The position numbers were made by a program, and so were the translations under genes. DNA of 64,000 nucleotides from Hydrogenimonas urashimensis (GTDB lineage: Bacteria > Campylobacterota > Campylobacteria > Campylobacterales > Hydrogenimonadaceae). The first letter of the stretch is position 1. Each line of letters starts with the position of its first letter. Positions 1-8,413 of this stretch are shown here, piece by piece. Under the pieces are notes generated by a model that saw only the letters and a program-made list of their open reading frames with translations, was not told the origin of the DNA and did no database searches. The stretch is taken from positions 1,706,501-1,770,500 of the forward strand of contig NZ_AP023212.1 of NCBI RefSeq assembly GCF_016593255.1. The letters are read 5' to 3'.

Positions 1-2
1 AG

Positions 3-2027
3 AAAGTTATCCATCTAGGCCTGTCGATCGCGGCCGCTTCAATGTTGTATGCCGAAGAGATGCAACTTGAGACGATCGAAGTGGAAGAGACGGGAACATC
101 CATCGTCGTCAAAGACGTGGCGGGAGAAGAGGTCCGTTCGGCGGACCTGGCGGATGCGCTCTACAGACTCGATCCCAATGTCCAGCTGGTGCGCCGAAGC
201 GGGATAGCCAACGACATCATCGTGCGGGGGATGCGCAAAGACAACATCAACGTCTTGATCGACGGCGGAAAACTCTACGGCGGCTGCCCCAACCGGATGG
301 ACCCGCCGATTTCCCACGTCCTTGCCAACAATGTGGACAATATCGTCATCAAGGAGGGGCCCTACGATGTGGAGCATTTCGGTACGCTGACCGGACTGGT
401 GGAGGTCAATACCCTCAAGCCCTCCCAAGAGAAACAGGGCGAAATCAACCTGAATGCCGGAAGCTGGGACTACTACAAACTGGGTGCACGATTCAGCGGC
501 GGCAACGAATGGCTGCGGATGATGGTCGGCGGATCGACCGAAAGCAGCGGGCAGTACAAAGACGGGGACGGCAATACGCTGGCGGACCAGGTGAAAAATT
601 TTGCGGCGGCTTCGAACAGTCCAAAGGTCAAAGGCGCTCAATATGCTCCGGAACATTACCATATGGATGCATACGAGAAGAAGACGGGGATGATCAAACT
701 TTTTGCGGATGTGGCGGACAACCAGGAGCTTAGGCTGAGCTACACCGTCAACCAGAGCGACGACGTGATGTACCCCAGCACGCCGATGGACGCCAAAGAG
801 GACAACTCCAATCTCTTCAACGCCGAATACATCGTCCGCAACCTCGGAGAGTGGTCGAAAAAACTTAAGCTGAAATTCTACAACTCCTGGGTCTACCATC
901 CGATGGGGAACTATTACAGACGATCGGCCGTCGCGAAAGGTATCATCGAAAACATAATGCATTCACGTATCTATGGCGGCGTCGTCAAGAACAGCATGGA
1001 CCTCTACGGGGGGACTCTGAAAATTGGTGTCGATGCGAGCCGCCGTACGTGGGATGGCGAGTATCGCTCATCGAAAGGTCTTCCTTTTGACGGCAAGGCG
1101 AGCATCGACAACTCGAAAACCAAGGATGTCGGAGTGTTCGCCAACTATACCAAAACGATCGGCGCTTTCGACCTCGACGCGGGTGTGCGCTACGACATGG
1201 CCCGTGTCGAATCCGATGTGCCCGAAACGGAGACCAACGATTACAACGCATTCGGAGGATATCTCTTCGGCACCTATCGTCTTGATGAACAGATGAGGTT
1301 ATTCGGAGGCGTAGGGACATCCATCCGTGTGCCGGATGGCAAAGAGCTCTATTTCCAGGACAAGGTGGGTGGCGCTTTACACGGCAATCCTGACCTGAAC
1401 GAGGTGCGCAATACGCAGGTGGATATCGGGATGGAAGCGGAGGCGTTCGAAAGCGCGACGGTGCGCATCAAAGGATTTTATTCAAAATTGAAGGATTTCA
1501 TATTCTACAACAACACCTATCCCATTGCTCCCGATGTCAAAGGAAGATACGAAAACCAGGATGCCACACTCTATGGGATATCGGTCGACGGCACATACGC
1601 TTTGAACGACGAAATCTATTTCGATGGCGGCATCGCCTGGCTGCGCGGAAAAAAAGATGATCCGCTGACCGGTCAGAGTGACAAAGATATGCCCAATATA
1701 GCGCCGCTGAAGGGAACGCTGGGCGCCAACTGGGATTTCGACGAAACAGCGACGGCACGCCTTGCGATGGTAGCGGCCGGCGGATGGAGAGATTACGACG
1801 GTGACAATGGCGAGCAGCGCCTCCCCGGGTATGCCGTCTTCAATTTCAAGCTGAAAAAAGATTTCCTCAATCGCTACGAAGTGACACTGGGCGTCGACAA
1901 TATTTTCGACAAAACCTACGCCATCACCAACACCTACGCCGACATGACCCTGGTCACCGGCGGCCAACCGATGCTTCTGAACGAACCGGGACGCTATATC
2001 TACGGCAATCTGACATGGCACTTTTGA
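3..2027 (+). CDS. TonB-dependent outer-membrane receptor, OprC/NosA copper-receptor type (5' end outside window)
   Basis: The frame is open to the left edge. Residues before the first in-window ATG (42) read as the end of a signal peptide with cleavage after SMLYA, so the true start lies upstream. The mature protein begins with a short TonB-box-like stretch (EEMQLETIEVEE), followed by a plug domain and a beta-barrel ending in an aromatic C-terminus (LTWHF), as expected for BamA-inserted porins. The plug contains GGCPNRMDPP, which resembles the GGCGNRMDPP-type motif I recall from OprC/NosA TonB-dependent copper receptors. The neighbour is the copper enzyme cbb3 oxidase, so copper acquisition for that oxidase is a reasonable inference. 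The substrate is not proven; iron or another metal chelate remains possible. Confidence 0.8.
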   Translation, partial: KVIHLGLSIAAASMLYAEEMQLETIEVEETGTSIVVKDVAGEEVRSADLADALYRLDPNVQLVRRSGIANDIIVRGMRKDNINVLIDGGKLYGGCPNRMDPPISHVLANNVDNIVIKEGPYDVEHFGTLTGLVEVNTLKPSQEKQGEINLNAGSWDYYKLGARFSGGNEWLRMMVGGSTESSGQYKDGDGNTLADQVKNFAAASNSPKVKGAQYAPEHYHMDAYEKKTGMIKLFADVADNQELRLSYTVNQSDDVMYPSTPMDAKEDNSNLFNAEYIVRNLGEWSKKLKLKFYNSWVYHPMGNYYRRSAVAKGIIENIMHSRIYGGVVKNSMDLYGGTLKIGVDASRRTWDGEYRSSKGLPFDGKASIDNSKTKDVGVFANYTKTIGAFDLDAGVRYDMARVESDVPETETNDYNAFGGYLFGTYRLDEQMRLFGGVGTSIRVPDGKELYFQDKVGGALHGNPDLNEVRNTQVDIGMEAEAFESATVRIKGFYSKLKDFIFYNNTYPIAPDVKGRYENQDATLYGISVDGTYALNDEIYFDGGIAWLRGKKDDPLTGQSDKDMPNIAPLKGTLGANWDFDETATARLAMVAAGGWRDYDGDNGEQRLPGYAVFNFKLKKDFLNRYEVTLGVDNIFDKTYAITNTYADMTLVTGGQPMLLNEPGRYIYGNLTWHF

Positions 2028-2070
2028 TTGCAATCGCCGGGGTTTTCTTACCCGGCGAAGATATTGCAAT
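2027..2070 (+). terminator. Hairpin after the receptor gene (weak terminator candidate)
   Basis: A perfect 7-bp stem CGCCGGG (2035-2041) / CCCGGCG (2051-2057) with a 9-nt loop begins just after the stop codon. It is flanked on both sides by the palindrome ATTGCAAT (2027-2034 and 2063-2070), which can extend the pairing. No T tract follows, so intrinsic termination is uncertain. Confidence 0.4.
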
Positions 2071-2135
2071 ATAAAATCCTCCTTAATAAAATAGTTAATT
2101 CCCGATCAACAGATTTTAAGCCTATATTCATAAAA

Positions 2136-2221
2136 ATGTCACTATGATGTCACTGTCATATTCTCTTGTATGGTGGAGACTTATGCAAAAACGGGTTTTT
2201 TGCATGGTTGACAGATGACAG
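2136..2221 (+). promoter_or_regulatory. ccoN leader with nested repeats (possible regulatory site)
   Basis: The gap before ccoN holds ATGTCACT twice at an 11-bp interval (2136 and 2147). It also holds a perfect 9-bp inverted repeat ATGCAAAAA / TTTTTGCAT (2183-2191 / 2197-2205), and a 7-bp inverted pair CTGTCAT (2153-2159) / ATGACAG (2215-2221) that encloses it. One-turn spacing of direct repeats is typical of response-regulator sites. The nested arms could also fold in RNA. No convincing -10 box was assigned. Regulatory function is inference. Confidence 0.35.
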
Positions 2222-2245
2222 GACAATAAATCAAAGGAGGTTTGC

Positions 2246-3709
2246 ATGCAAAATGCAGCGTTGGAATACGATTATTCCGTTGCGAAATGGTTTACCTATC
2301 TGGCCATTATCTTCGGTATCGTAGGTATGGTGATAGGTACGTATATCGCATTTGAGTTGGCGTATCCGGAGCTGAACAATCTGTTCGGACAGTATGGAAC
2401 GTTTAGCCGACTGCGACCGCTTCATACGAACGTCGTCGCGTTCGGTTTCACCCTGAGCGGTATCTGGGCGGCATTCTATTATATCGCGCAGAGGACTCTC
2501 AAGGTCTCTTTGAAAGAGAGCGGATTTGTCAGTGGACTCGCCAAATTGCACTTTTGGCTTTATCTCATTTTGGCAGCCCTGCTTGTCGTGACCGAACTGC
2601 TCGGTATCACCACATCCAAAGAGTATGCCGAAATGGAGTGGCCTCTGGATATTCTGACCGTCGTTGTCTGGGTCATTTTCGGAATGGCGATGTTCGGCCT
2701 TATCGGTATGCGCCGTGAAAAGACGCTCTATATTTCCATGTGGTATTTCATCGCGTTCTTCCTCGGTGTTGCGATGCTCTACCTTTTCAACAACATGGAA
2801 GTTCCGACCTACCTCGTTGCCGGCATGGGCAAATGGTATCACTCCGTCTCCATGTATGCCGGAACCAACGATGCGCTGGTACAGTGGTGGTACGGCCACA
2901 ACGCGGTTGCCTTCGTCTTTACCGTGCCGATTATCGCGATGATCTACTACTTCCTTCCCAAAGAGTCCGGTCAACCGGTCTTCTCTTACAAACTCTCTCT
3001 CCTTTCGTTCTGGGGATTGATGTTTGTCTACCTCTGGGCGGGCGGACACCACCTGATCTACTCCACCGTTCCTGACTGGATGCAGACGATGGGTTCAGTT
3101 TTCTCGGTCGTCCTGATCCTTCCTTCGTGGGGTTCTGCGATCAACATGCTGCTGACGATGAAAGGGGAATGGAACCAGCTCAAAGAGTCTCCGCTGATCA
3201 AATTCATGGTTCTGGCATCGACTTTCTATATGCTCTCTACACTCGAAGGTCCGATTCAGTCCATCAAATCCGTCAACGCGCTGGCACACTTTACCGACTG
3301 GATTCCGGGCCACGTTCACGACGGTACACTCGGATGGGTCGCCTTTATGGTCATTGCCGCTACGCTGCACATGGCACCCCGCTTCTATAAGCGTGAAATC
3401 TACAGCAAAAAGCTGATGGAGATGCAGTTCTGGATTCAGACAACCGGTATCGTGCTCTACTTCTCCAGTATGTGGATTGCAGGTATCACCCAGGGTATGA
3501 TGTGGCGTGCGGTCGATCAGTACGGCAACCTCGCCTATTCGTTCATCGATACGGTAACCGTTCTGCATCCGTATTACACAATTCGTGCGCTCGGTGGCGT
3601 TCTGTTTGTTATCGGCCTCTTTATGTGGGCCTACAACTTCGTCAAAACGATGTCCAATGCCAAAGTGCTCGAAAAAGAGCCCGCATTTGCATCGCCGATG
3701 GGCGCATAA
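2246..3709 (+). CDS. ccoN: cbb3-type cytochrome c oxidase subunit I
   Basis: The 487-residue integral membrane subunit carries haem b, the high-spin haem b3 and CuB, and reduces oxygen in the inner membrane. About twelve hydrophobic segments are visible. Histidine motifs expected for the haem-copper centre are present (RLRPLHTN near residue 56, WWYGHNAV near 217, GGHHLIYS near 270, and IPGHVHDGTLGW near 354). A strong AAAGGAGG ribosome-binding site precedes the ATG. It is the first gene of the ccoNOQP operon and is followed 11 bases later by ccoO. Length and order match Campylobacterota cbb3 operons. Confidence 0.98.
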   Translation: MQNAALEYDYSVAKWFTYLAIIFGIVGMVIGTYIAFELAYPELNNLFGQYGTFSRLRPLHTNVVAFGFTLSGIWAAFYYIAQRTLKVSLKESGFVSGLAKLHFWLYLILAALLVVTELLGITTSKEYAEMEWPLDILTVVVWVIFGMAMFGLIGMRREKTLYISMWYFIAFFLGVAMLYLFNNMEVPTYLVAGMGKWYHSVSMYAGTNDALVQWWYGHNAVAFVFTVPIIAMIYYFLPKESGQPVFSYKLSLLSFWGLMFVYLWAGGHHLIYSTVPDWMQTMGSVFSVVLILPSWGSAINMLLTMKGEWNQLKESPLIKFMVLASTFYMLSTLEGPIQSIKSVNALAHFTDWIPGHVHDGTLGWVAFMVIAATLHMAPRFYKREIYSKKLMEMQFWIQTTGIVLYFSSMWIAGITQGMMWRAVDQYGNLAYSFIDTVTVLHPYYTIRALGGVLFVIGLFMWAYNFVKTMSNAKVLEKEPAFASPMGA

Positions 3710-3720
3710 GGAGGTTCTGA

Positions 3721-4386
3721 ATGTTTCATTGGTTAGAAAAACAACCGTTTCTTTTCGCCGTAGGTGTCTTTCTTGTCATCGCGTTCGCGGGTCTGATCGA
3801 AATCGTACCCGATTTCGCCCAGGCGTCCCGTCCGATAGCCGGCAAACAGCCCTATACCGTTCTGCAGTTGGCAGGACGCCATGTCTATATCAAAGACAGC
3901 TGTAATGCGTGCCATTCACAGCTTATCCGTCCGTTCAAGTCCGAAACAGACCGCTACGGTCCCTACAGTCTGAGCGGTGAGTATGCCTATGACCGCCCGT
4001 TCCTCTGGGGTTCCAAGCGAACCGGTCCCGATCTCCATCGTGTCGGCGAATACCGAACGACCGATTGGCACGAAAACCATATGTGGGAACCGACTTCGGT
4101 CGTTCCGGGATCGATCATGCCGGCTTACAAACATATGTTTAAACAGAATGCCGATCTGGAGACAGCATACGCCGAAGCGGTGACTGTCAAAAAAGTTTTC
4201 AACGTTCCCTACGACAAAGAGGGCTTTACCAAGCTCGGAAGCTGGGAAGAGGCGAAAAAGGCCGCACTCGAAGAGGCCAAAGCAATCGCTGCCGACATGA
4301 AGAACCAGGATGTCAAAGACGCGGTCGCCCGTGGCGAAATTCCTGAAATCGTCGCATTGATCGCCTATTTGAACAGTCTGCATTAA
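3721..4386 (+). CDS. ccoO: cbb3-type cytochrome c oxidase subunit II (mono-haem c)
   Basis: The 221-residue membrane-anchored cytochrome c has one N-terminal transmembrane helix (residues about 10-28) and one haem c motif, CNACH at residues 61-65, followed by SQLIRPF. In the family it passes electrons from CcoP to CcoN on the periplasmic side. Its ATG follows an AAGGAGG site directly after the ccoN stop. The C-terminal half contains the usual GPDLHRVGEYR stretch. Confidence 0.97.
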   Translation: MFHWLEKQPFLFAVGVFLVIAFAGLIEIVPDFAQASRPIAGKQPYTVLQLAGRHVYIKDSCNACHSQLIRPFKSETDRYGPYSLSGEYAYDRPFLWGSKRTGPDLHRVGEYRTTDWHENHMWEPTSVVPGSIMPAYKHMFKQNADLETAYAEAVTVKKVFNVPYDKEGFTKLGSWEEAKKAALEEAKAIAADMKNQDVKDAVARGEIPEIVALIAYLNSLH

Positions 4387-4394
4387 GGTTTGAC

Positions 4395-4622
4395 GTGGAA
4401 AACATCAGAGAGTGGCAGGCATTCGGCTATTTCTTCTTTACGGTCTTTTTGACCGTGATTTTGTATGCCTATATCCTGCATCTCTACCGTGCCGAGAAAA
4501 AAGGCACACGAAATTACGAGAAGTACGGGAAACTGGCGCTGGATGACGAACTGGATTCCACGCCGATCGAACCGCATGAAGATAGAAAAGAAGAGACGAA
4601 AGAAAACAAGGAGCAGTCATGA
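4395..4622 (+). CDS. ccoQ: cbb3 oxidase small subunit CcoQ
   Basis: A 75-residue protein with a GTG start, one transmembrane helix (residues about 10-30) and a charged C-terminal tail rich in Lys and Glu. CcoQ proteins stabilise the cbb3 complex. Identification rests on size, topology and its place between ccoO and ccoP. Its stop overlaps the ccoP start as ATGA, suggesting translational coupling. The ribosome-binding site is weak (TAAGG). Confidence 0.9.
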   Translation: MENIREWQAFGYFFFTVFLTVILYAYILHLYRAEKKGTRNYEKYGKLALDDELDSTPIEPHEDRKEETKENKEQS

Positions 4623-5443
4623 ACAGCAACATTTTGCAGGACAACATTAACCAGCTCGCCCTGCTTGCTGCGGTCATCATCGTCGCCTTGACAGTCTATG
4701 TCGCTGGTAAATATATCAAGCAGATGAAGACTGAAAAGTCAGAAGGTGTACTCGCGGAAGAGAACTGGGACGGCATCGGTGAATACAAAAACGAGTTGCC
4801 CTCGGGTTGGGCCTATACATTTCTTGGAACGATGATATGGGCACTCTGGTACTGGACGGCGGGATACCCTGTCAATGCCTACTCACAGATCGGTGAGTAC
4901 AACGAAGAGGTGGCTGCCCATACGAAGCAGTTTGAGAGTAAATGGGCGAGTGCCGACAAAGATACGCTTCTTGCGATGGGCGAAGGGGTGTTTCTCGTCC
5001 AGTGCGCACCCTGTCACGGTATCGCCGGAGACGGCATGGGGGGCAAAGCGGCCGACCTGAGCGTATGGGGTTCGGCGGCAGGCGTTCTGGAAACGATCAA
5101 AAACGGATCGAAAGGCCTGGGCTACCCGATGGGCGAGATGCCGGCAGGACTCGTGAGCGGTGACGACGCCAAAGCGATTGCCGAATATGTAGCCAACGGC
5201 ATGAAGGGCGAGCAGCCCGCAGCCTTCGCAACGTGTGCCGGATGCCACGGGCCGGATGGAAAAGGGCAGGGCGGCATGGCTCCCGACTTGACAAAATACG
5301 GATCGCCCGCATTTGTCGCGGATGTTCTTGAACGCGGCAAAAAAGGGTTTATCGGTACGATGGTCAGCTTCAAGGGCCGTCTGACACCGATTCAGGAAAA
5401 AGCTGTCGGAACCTATATCCTCAGCCTTTCACAGGGTGAATAA
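4619..5443 (+). CDS. ccoP: cbb3-type cytochrome c oxidase subunit III (di-haem c)
   Basis: The 274-residue protein has two N-terminal hydrophobic segments (about 11-30 and 63-82) and two periplasmic cytochrome c domains with motifs CAPCH (residues 129-133) and CAGCH (206-210). It accepts electrons from soluble cytochromes or the bc1 complex and delivers them to CcoO. It overlaps ccoQ by four bases. The linker sequence WDGIGEYKNELPSGW is typical of CcoP N-termini. Confidence 0.97.
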   Translation: MNSNILQDNINQLALLAAVIIVALTVYVAGKYIKQMKTEKSEGVLAEENWDGIGEYKNELPSGWAYTFLGTMIWALWYWTAGYPVNAYSQIGEYNEEVAAHTKQFESKWASADKDTLLAMGEGVFLVQCAPCHGIAGDGMGGKAADLSVWGSAAGVLETIKNGSKGLGYPMGEMPAGLVSGDDAKAIAEYVANGMKGEQPAAFATCAGCHGPDGKGQGGMAPDLTKYGSPAFVADVLERGKKGFIGTMVSFKGRLTPIQEKAVGTYILSLSQGE

Positions 5444-5453
5444 GGAGTAATTC

Positions 5454-5714
5454 ATGGAAAAACAAGGAAGCGCTTTCGGAATTCACGGCATCACCGGTAT
5501 GCTGATCGCAACGGTCCTGCTGCTCGCGATTCTCGCAGGGCTGACGACCGCAGCTATTGCCACCCAGCAGGCGACTGCTCAGCAGTCCTACGAGATCAAA
5601 GATTCTTTGACGATTCAACGCATCGGACCGAATCTCGCCAACGAATCGCATGTCGTGGTGCATGGTTCACCGGTTGGCGGCGACACGAAACACAAATATC
5701 AGTTCGAGCAGTAG
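5454..5714 (+). CDS. DUF4006 family small membrane protein of the cbb3 operon
   Basis: An 86-residue protein with one strongly hydrophobic helix (residues about 13-36) preceded by FGIHGITGM, and a polar C-terminal tail. I recognise it as the DUF4006 family that follows ccoP in Campylobacterota. It has no motif for a cofactor. A role in cbb3 assembly or stability is inferred only from conserved position. The ribosome-binding site AAGGAG lies 7 bases before the ATG. Confidence 0.85.
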   Translation: MEKQGSAFGIHGITGMLIATVLLLAILAGLTTAAIATQQATAQQSYEIKDSLTIQRIGPNLANESHVVVHGSPVGGDTKHKYQFEQ

Positions 5715-5727
5715 GGTATAGAACGAA

Positions 5728-7179
5728 ATGACGGCAGAGATGGCGACAGCACCGAAAAAGAACCGGGCCAAAGAGTACCTGAAGGGGTGGGTACCGTACC
5801 GGTACAAGCGGTACTGGCTGTTTGGTATCGTGACGGTGATATCGCTGGTGCTGCCGTTTATACGGATCAACGGCAACCACTTCTTCCTGCTCAATTTCGA
5901 CCACAAGCAGCTGCATTTCCTGTTCGTGCGGTTCGATATGCAAGAGCTCTACCTGATGCCCTTTCTGCTGATGCTGCTCTTTCTGGGGATCTTCTTCATG
6001 ACGACCCTGGGCGGAAGAGTGTGGTGCGGCTGGGCCTGCCCGCAGACAATCTTTCGGGTCATCTACAGAGACCTGTTCGAGACCAAACTGCTGCATTTAA
6101 GAAAGCGGATCACGAACAAACAGCAAGAGCCCGACTTCTCCAAGGCCGAGAACAAAGCCAAAGAGGGGATCGCCATCGCCCTGTGGACCGTGCTGGCCCT
6201 CATCGCCGCCGCCGACTTCCTGTGGTACTTCGTGCCGCCGGAGGATTTCTTCCAGTATATCCAAAATCCCGGTGAGCACCCCGTGCTCATCGGCTTCTGG
6301 CTCGGCGTGACCCTCTTCCTCGTCGTCGATGTGGTGTGGCTCAAAGAGAACTTCTGCATCTACATCTGCCCCTACAGCCGCGTGCAGTCGGTCATGTACG
6401 ACGACGATACGGTCATGGCGATCTACGATGTCAGACGGGGCGGGCACATCTACGACCACGAAGGCCAGGACAGCAAAAAACTGATCCACAGCGTCAAAGA
6501 GCTCCACGAAAGAGAGCCCGAAGCCGAATGCACCGCCTGCGAAAGCTGCGTCAAAGTCTGCCCGACCCATATCGATATACGACAGGGAATGCAGTTGGAG
6601 TGCATCAACTGCCTCGAGTGCGTCGACGCCTGCACCAAAGTGATGGGGGCGCTGGGTAAAGAGAGCCTCGTGCGCTGGACCAGCCCCCGAGAGATCGAAA
6701 AGGGAGAGAAGACCCACTGGCTCAGGCCCCGTACCATCGCCTACGCCGTGGCCCTGACCATCGTTTTCGTGGCGCTGCTGGTCATGGGGACCAAAAAAGA
6801 GCATATGCTGCTCAACATCAACAAAACGGCCCAGCTCTACCGGTTCACCCACGACGGACGGATCGTCAACGATTACACCTTCCTGTTCCAAAACACCGAC
6901 AGCAAGGATCACAGCTACTACTTCAAAGTGGTGGACAACGATAAAATACGGATCGTCAAGCCGCGCAAGCCCTTCAAACTGCTGGCCGGCAAAAAGGCCA
7001 AGAAGATCGTCCAGCTCGAAGCGGTCGAGCCGCTGGCCAAAGACACGCGCAAAGACACCCCGGTGCCGATCACGATCAAAGCTTTCGCGGTCGACGACCC
7101 CGAAAAGATCGTTGTCGAACGGCATACCGTCTTCGTCTATCCCCGGTGGGATATCGCTCAGAAAAAATTGAAAAAGTAA
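5728..7179 (+). CDS. ccoG: Cytochrome c oxidase accessory protein CcoG (FixG/RdxA family)
   Basis: The 483-residue polyferredoxin-type membrane protein has several N-terminal transmembrane helices. It carries cysteine motifs WCGWACPQ (near residue 100) and CIYICPYSR (near 212), and a ferredoxin-like pair CxxCxxCxxxCP and CxxCxxCxxxC between about residues 268 and 303. An Ig-like C-terminal domain follows. CcoG is reported to reduce copper during cbb3 maturation. Its place after ccoNOQP supports that. There is no obvious strong ribosome-binding site before the ATG, so coupling to the upstream gene is likely. Confidence 0.95.
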   Translation: MTAEMATAPKKNRAKEYLKGWVPYRYKRYWLFGIVTVISLVLPFIRINGNHFFLLNFDHKQLHFLFVRFDMQELYLMPFLLMLLFLGIFFMTTLGGRVWCGWACPQTIFRVIYRDLFETKLLHLRKRITNKQQEPDFSKAENKAKEGIAIALWTVLALIAAADFLWYFVPPEDFFQYIQNPGEHPVLIGFWLGVTLFLVVDVVWLKENFCIYICPYSRVQSVMYDDDTVMAIYDVRRGGHIYDHEGQDSKKLIHSVKELHEREPEAECTACESCVKVCPTHIDIRQGMQLECINCLECVDACTKVMGALGKESLVRWTSPREIEKGEKTHWLRPRTIAYAVALTIVFVALLVMGTKKEHMLLNINKTAQLYRFTHDGRIVNDYTFLFQNTDSKDHSYYFKVVDNDKIRIVKPRKPFKLLAGKKAKKIVQLEAVEPLAKDTRKDTPVPITIKAFAVDDPEKIVVERHTVFVYPRWDIAQKKLKK

Positions 7180-7191
7180 AAGGAGGATCGC

Positions 7192-7293
7192 ATGATTCAG
7201 ATTATGGATAAAGTACTTGGATGGGGCATGGTGATTCTGGCAGCCTATACATTGTGGGCTGTTGTGACTGCAAACCATGCATATGTCGGTTGA
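7192..7293 (+). CDS. 33-residue single-helix membrane peptide after ccoG
   Basis: A very strong AGGAGG site (7181-7186) lies 5 bases before an ATG that opens a 33-codon frame ending TGA at 7293. The peptide is MIQIMDKVLGWGMVILAAYT followed by LWAVVTANHAYVG: one transmembrane helix with a short periplasmic or cytoplasmic tail. It is in the same direction as ccoG and 12 bases after it. Tiny single-helix subunits are known in haem-copper oxidases, so an accessory subunit of cbb3 is possible. I do not recognise a family. Confidence 0.7.
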   Translation: MIQIMDKVLGWGMVILAAYTLWAVVTANHAYVG

Positions 7294-7305
7294 TCATTGT
7301 ATCCG

Positions 7306-7929
7306 ATGATTGACCTTTTCAAAAGGGCTTCGCGCCCTTTTCTTCTTTTTTTGGCCCTTTTTTCCCCTTTAATTCTCTTTGCACAAACGTCATTCGTTCT
7401 TGCCAACGACGGGATCATGCCCCAAAAAGAGGTGGAAAAGATCGAGCAGATGGGCAGGGAACTTTATGACAAGACAAAAGTGCCTGTCTTTGTCGCGGCG
7501 GTTTCGGACCTTAACAGCAGCAAACCCTCGAAATTCATCGAGAGCGTAAAAAGAGACCATGGAACATACATCCTGCTCTATATCGCCATCAATCCCCCGG
7601 CTGTCAACATCTTCGCTTCCGAAGACGCGAAAAAGCTGATCGATATCGACCAGATACTCAGTCCGCTGCCGTGGCGCGGGACGATACGACCCGTGATGAG
7701 CCCCGCTTTCAGCAAAAGCGACAGTGTCAAGCAGGAGGTTGCCATCTTCAACGGCTATGCCGACATAGTCGATCAGGTTGCCGCAAGCAAAGGGGTAAAA
7801 CTTACGACAAGCGTAGGAAGCGAGAGTAAAACGAGTTTTCAAATTGTACGTGCCATATTTTATGCCATACTCGCATTCGTAATTGCGCAATTTATCGTAT
7901 CAAGGAAAAGAAGACGTGCAAAAGAGTAG
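7306..7929 (+). CDS. Membrane-anchored TPM-like periplasmic protein
   Basis: A 207-residue product counted from ATG 7306; a TTG at 7297 is an alternative start. It has an N-terminal signal peptide (about 1-32), a periplasmic alpha/beta region resembling TPM/YgcG domains (residues about 38-165), a C-terminal transmembrane helix (about 184-201) and a basic tail RKRRRAKE. TPM domains have been linked to membrane-protein quality control and photosystem repair. The role here is unknown. No clear ribosome-binding site is seen, and a terminator hairpin lies within its signal-peptide codons. It lies between ccoG and a fixH-like gene, so it may belong to oxidase biogenesis. Confidence 0.65.
   Translation: MIDLFKRASRPFLLFLALFSPLILFAQTSFVLANDGIMPQKEVEKIEQMGRELYDKTKVPVFVAAVSDLNSSKPSKFIESVKRDHGTYILLYIAINPPAVNIFASEDAKKLIDIDQILSPLPWRGTIRPVMSPAFSKSDSVKQEVAIFNGYADIVDQVAASKGVKLTTSVGSESKTSFQIVRAIFYAILAFVIAQFIVSRKRRRAKE
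7320..7352 (+). terminator. Intrinsic terminator of the cco operon, inside the next coding region
   Basis: AAAAGGGC (7321-7328) and GCCCTTTT (7334-7341) form a perfect 8-bp stem with a 5-nt loop. The T-rich run CTTCTTTTTTT follows. It lies 27 bases after the small membrane peptide and overlaps codons 6-16 of the TPM-like gene. Confidence 0.7.
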
Positions 7930-8413
7930 TCAAAACCAGATCAATTATTGGCCCTACGCCATCGTCGGCATGATTCTGACGGTTGTAGTCCTTGGTATAT
8001 GGACGATCAAGGTAGCCGTGAACAATCCGGTCCAGGAAGAGCGGACCTATATGATGAAGTATCAGGACGTGGATGCCAATATCAACGAAATACTGGCGAG
8101 GCAAAAGGCATTTGAGTCCAAATACCGCGTCGATCTTGGGATGAATCGTTTGCGGGTGGGAGAAAACCGTATCAAAGTCGCGGTTGCCGACAAAGCCGGA
8201 AATCCTCTCGTCGGAGCGAAAATTTTCGTCATCGTCACACGTCCCACCACATCGAAGGAGAATATCGAGCTCAAATCGTTCGCAGTCCGTGACGGGATAT
8301 ACGTCAGCGAGCCTTTCACCATCAAGCGTGGCGGACGCTGGAATATCGAGGTCAAAATAGAAATCGGCACAGATATCGGCTTTGAAACCTACAAAACATT
8401 CGTGAAAATCTGA
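7916..8413 (+). CDS. FixH-like membrane protein
   Basis: A 165-residue protein with one N-terminal transmembrane helix (about residues 12-32) and a periplasmic beta-sandwich-like domain (about 75-165). Topology and size match the FixH/CcoH-type proteins encoded with cbb3 oxidases and CcoG, which are needed for oxidase assembly. I chose GTG 7916 because AAGGAAAAG lies about 9 bases upstream; an upstream TTG (7883) has no such site. The start overlaps the TPM-like gene by 14 bases, suggesting coupled translation. Confidence 0.7.
   Translation: MQKSSQNQINYWPYAIVGMILTVVVLGIWTIKVAVNNPVQEERTYMMKYQDVDANINEILARQKAFESKYRVDLGMNRLRVGENRIKVAVADKAGNPLVGAKIFVIVTRPTTSKENIELKSFAVRDGIYVSEPFTIKRGGRWNIEVKIEIGTDIGFETYKTFVKI

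Noticed and set aside
2023-2036. FNR-type site TTGAT-N4-ATC before ccoN
   Set aside because: Only the first half-site matches, and it overlaps the receptor stop codon about 220 bases from ccoN.
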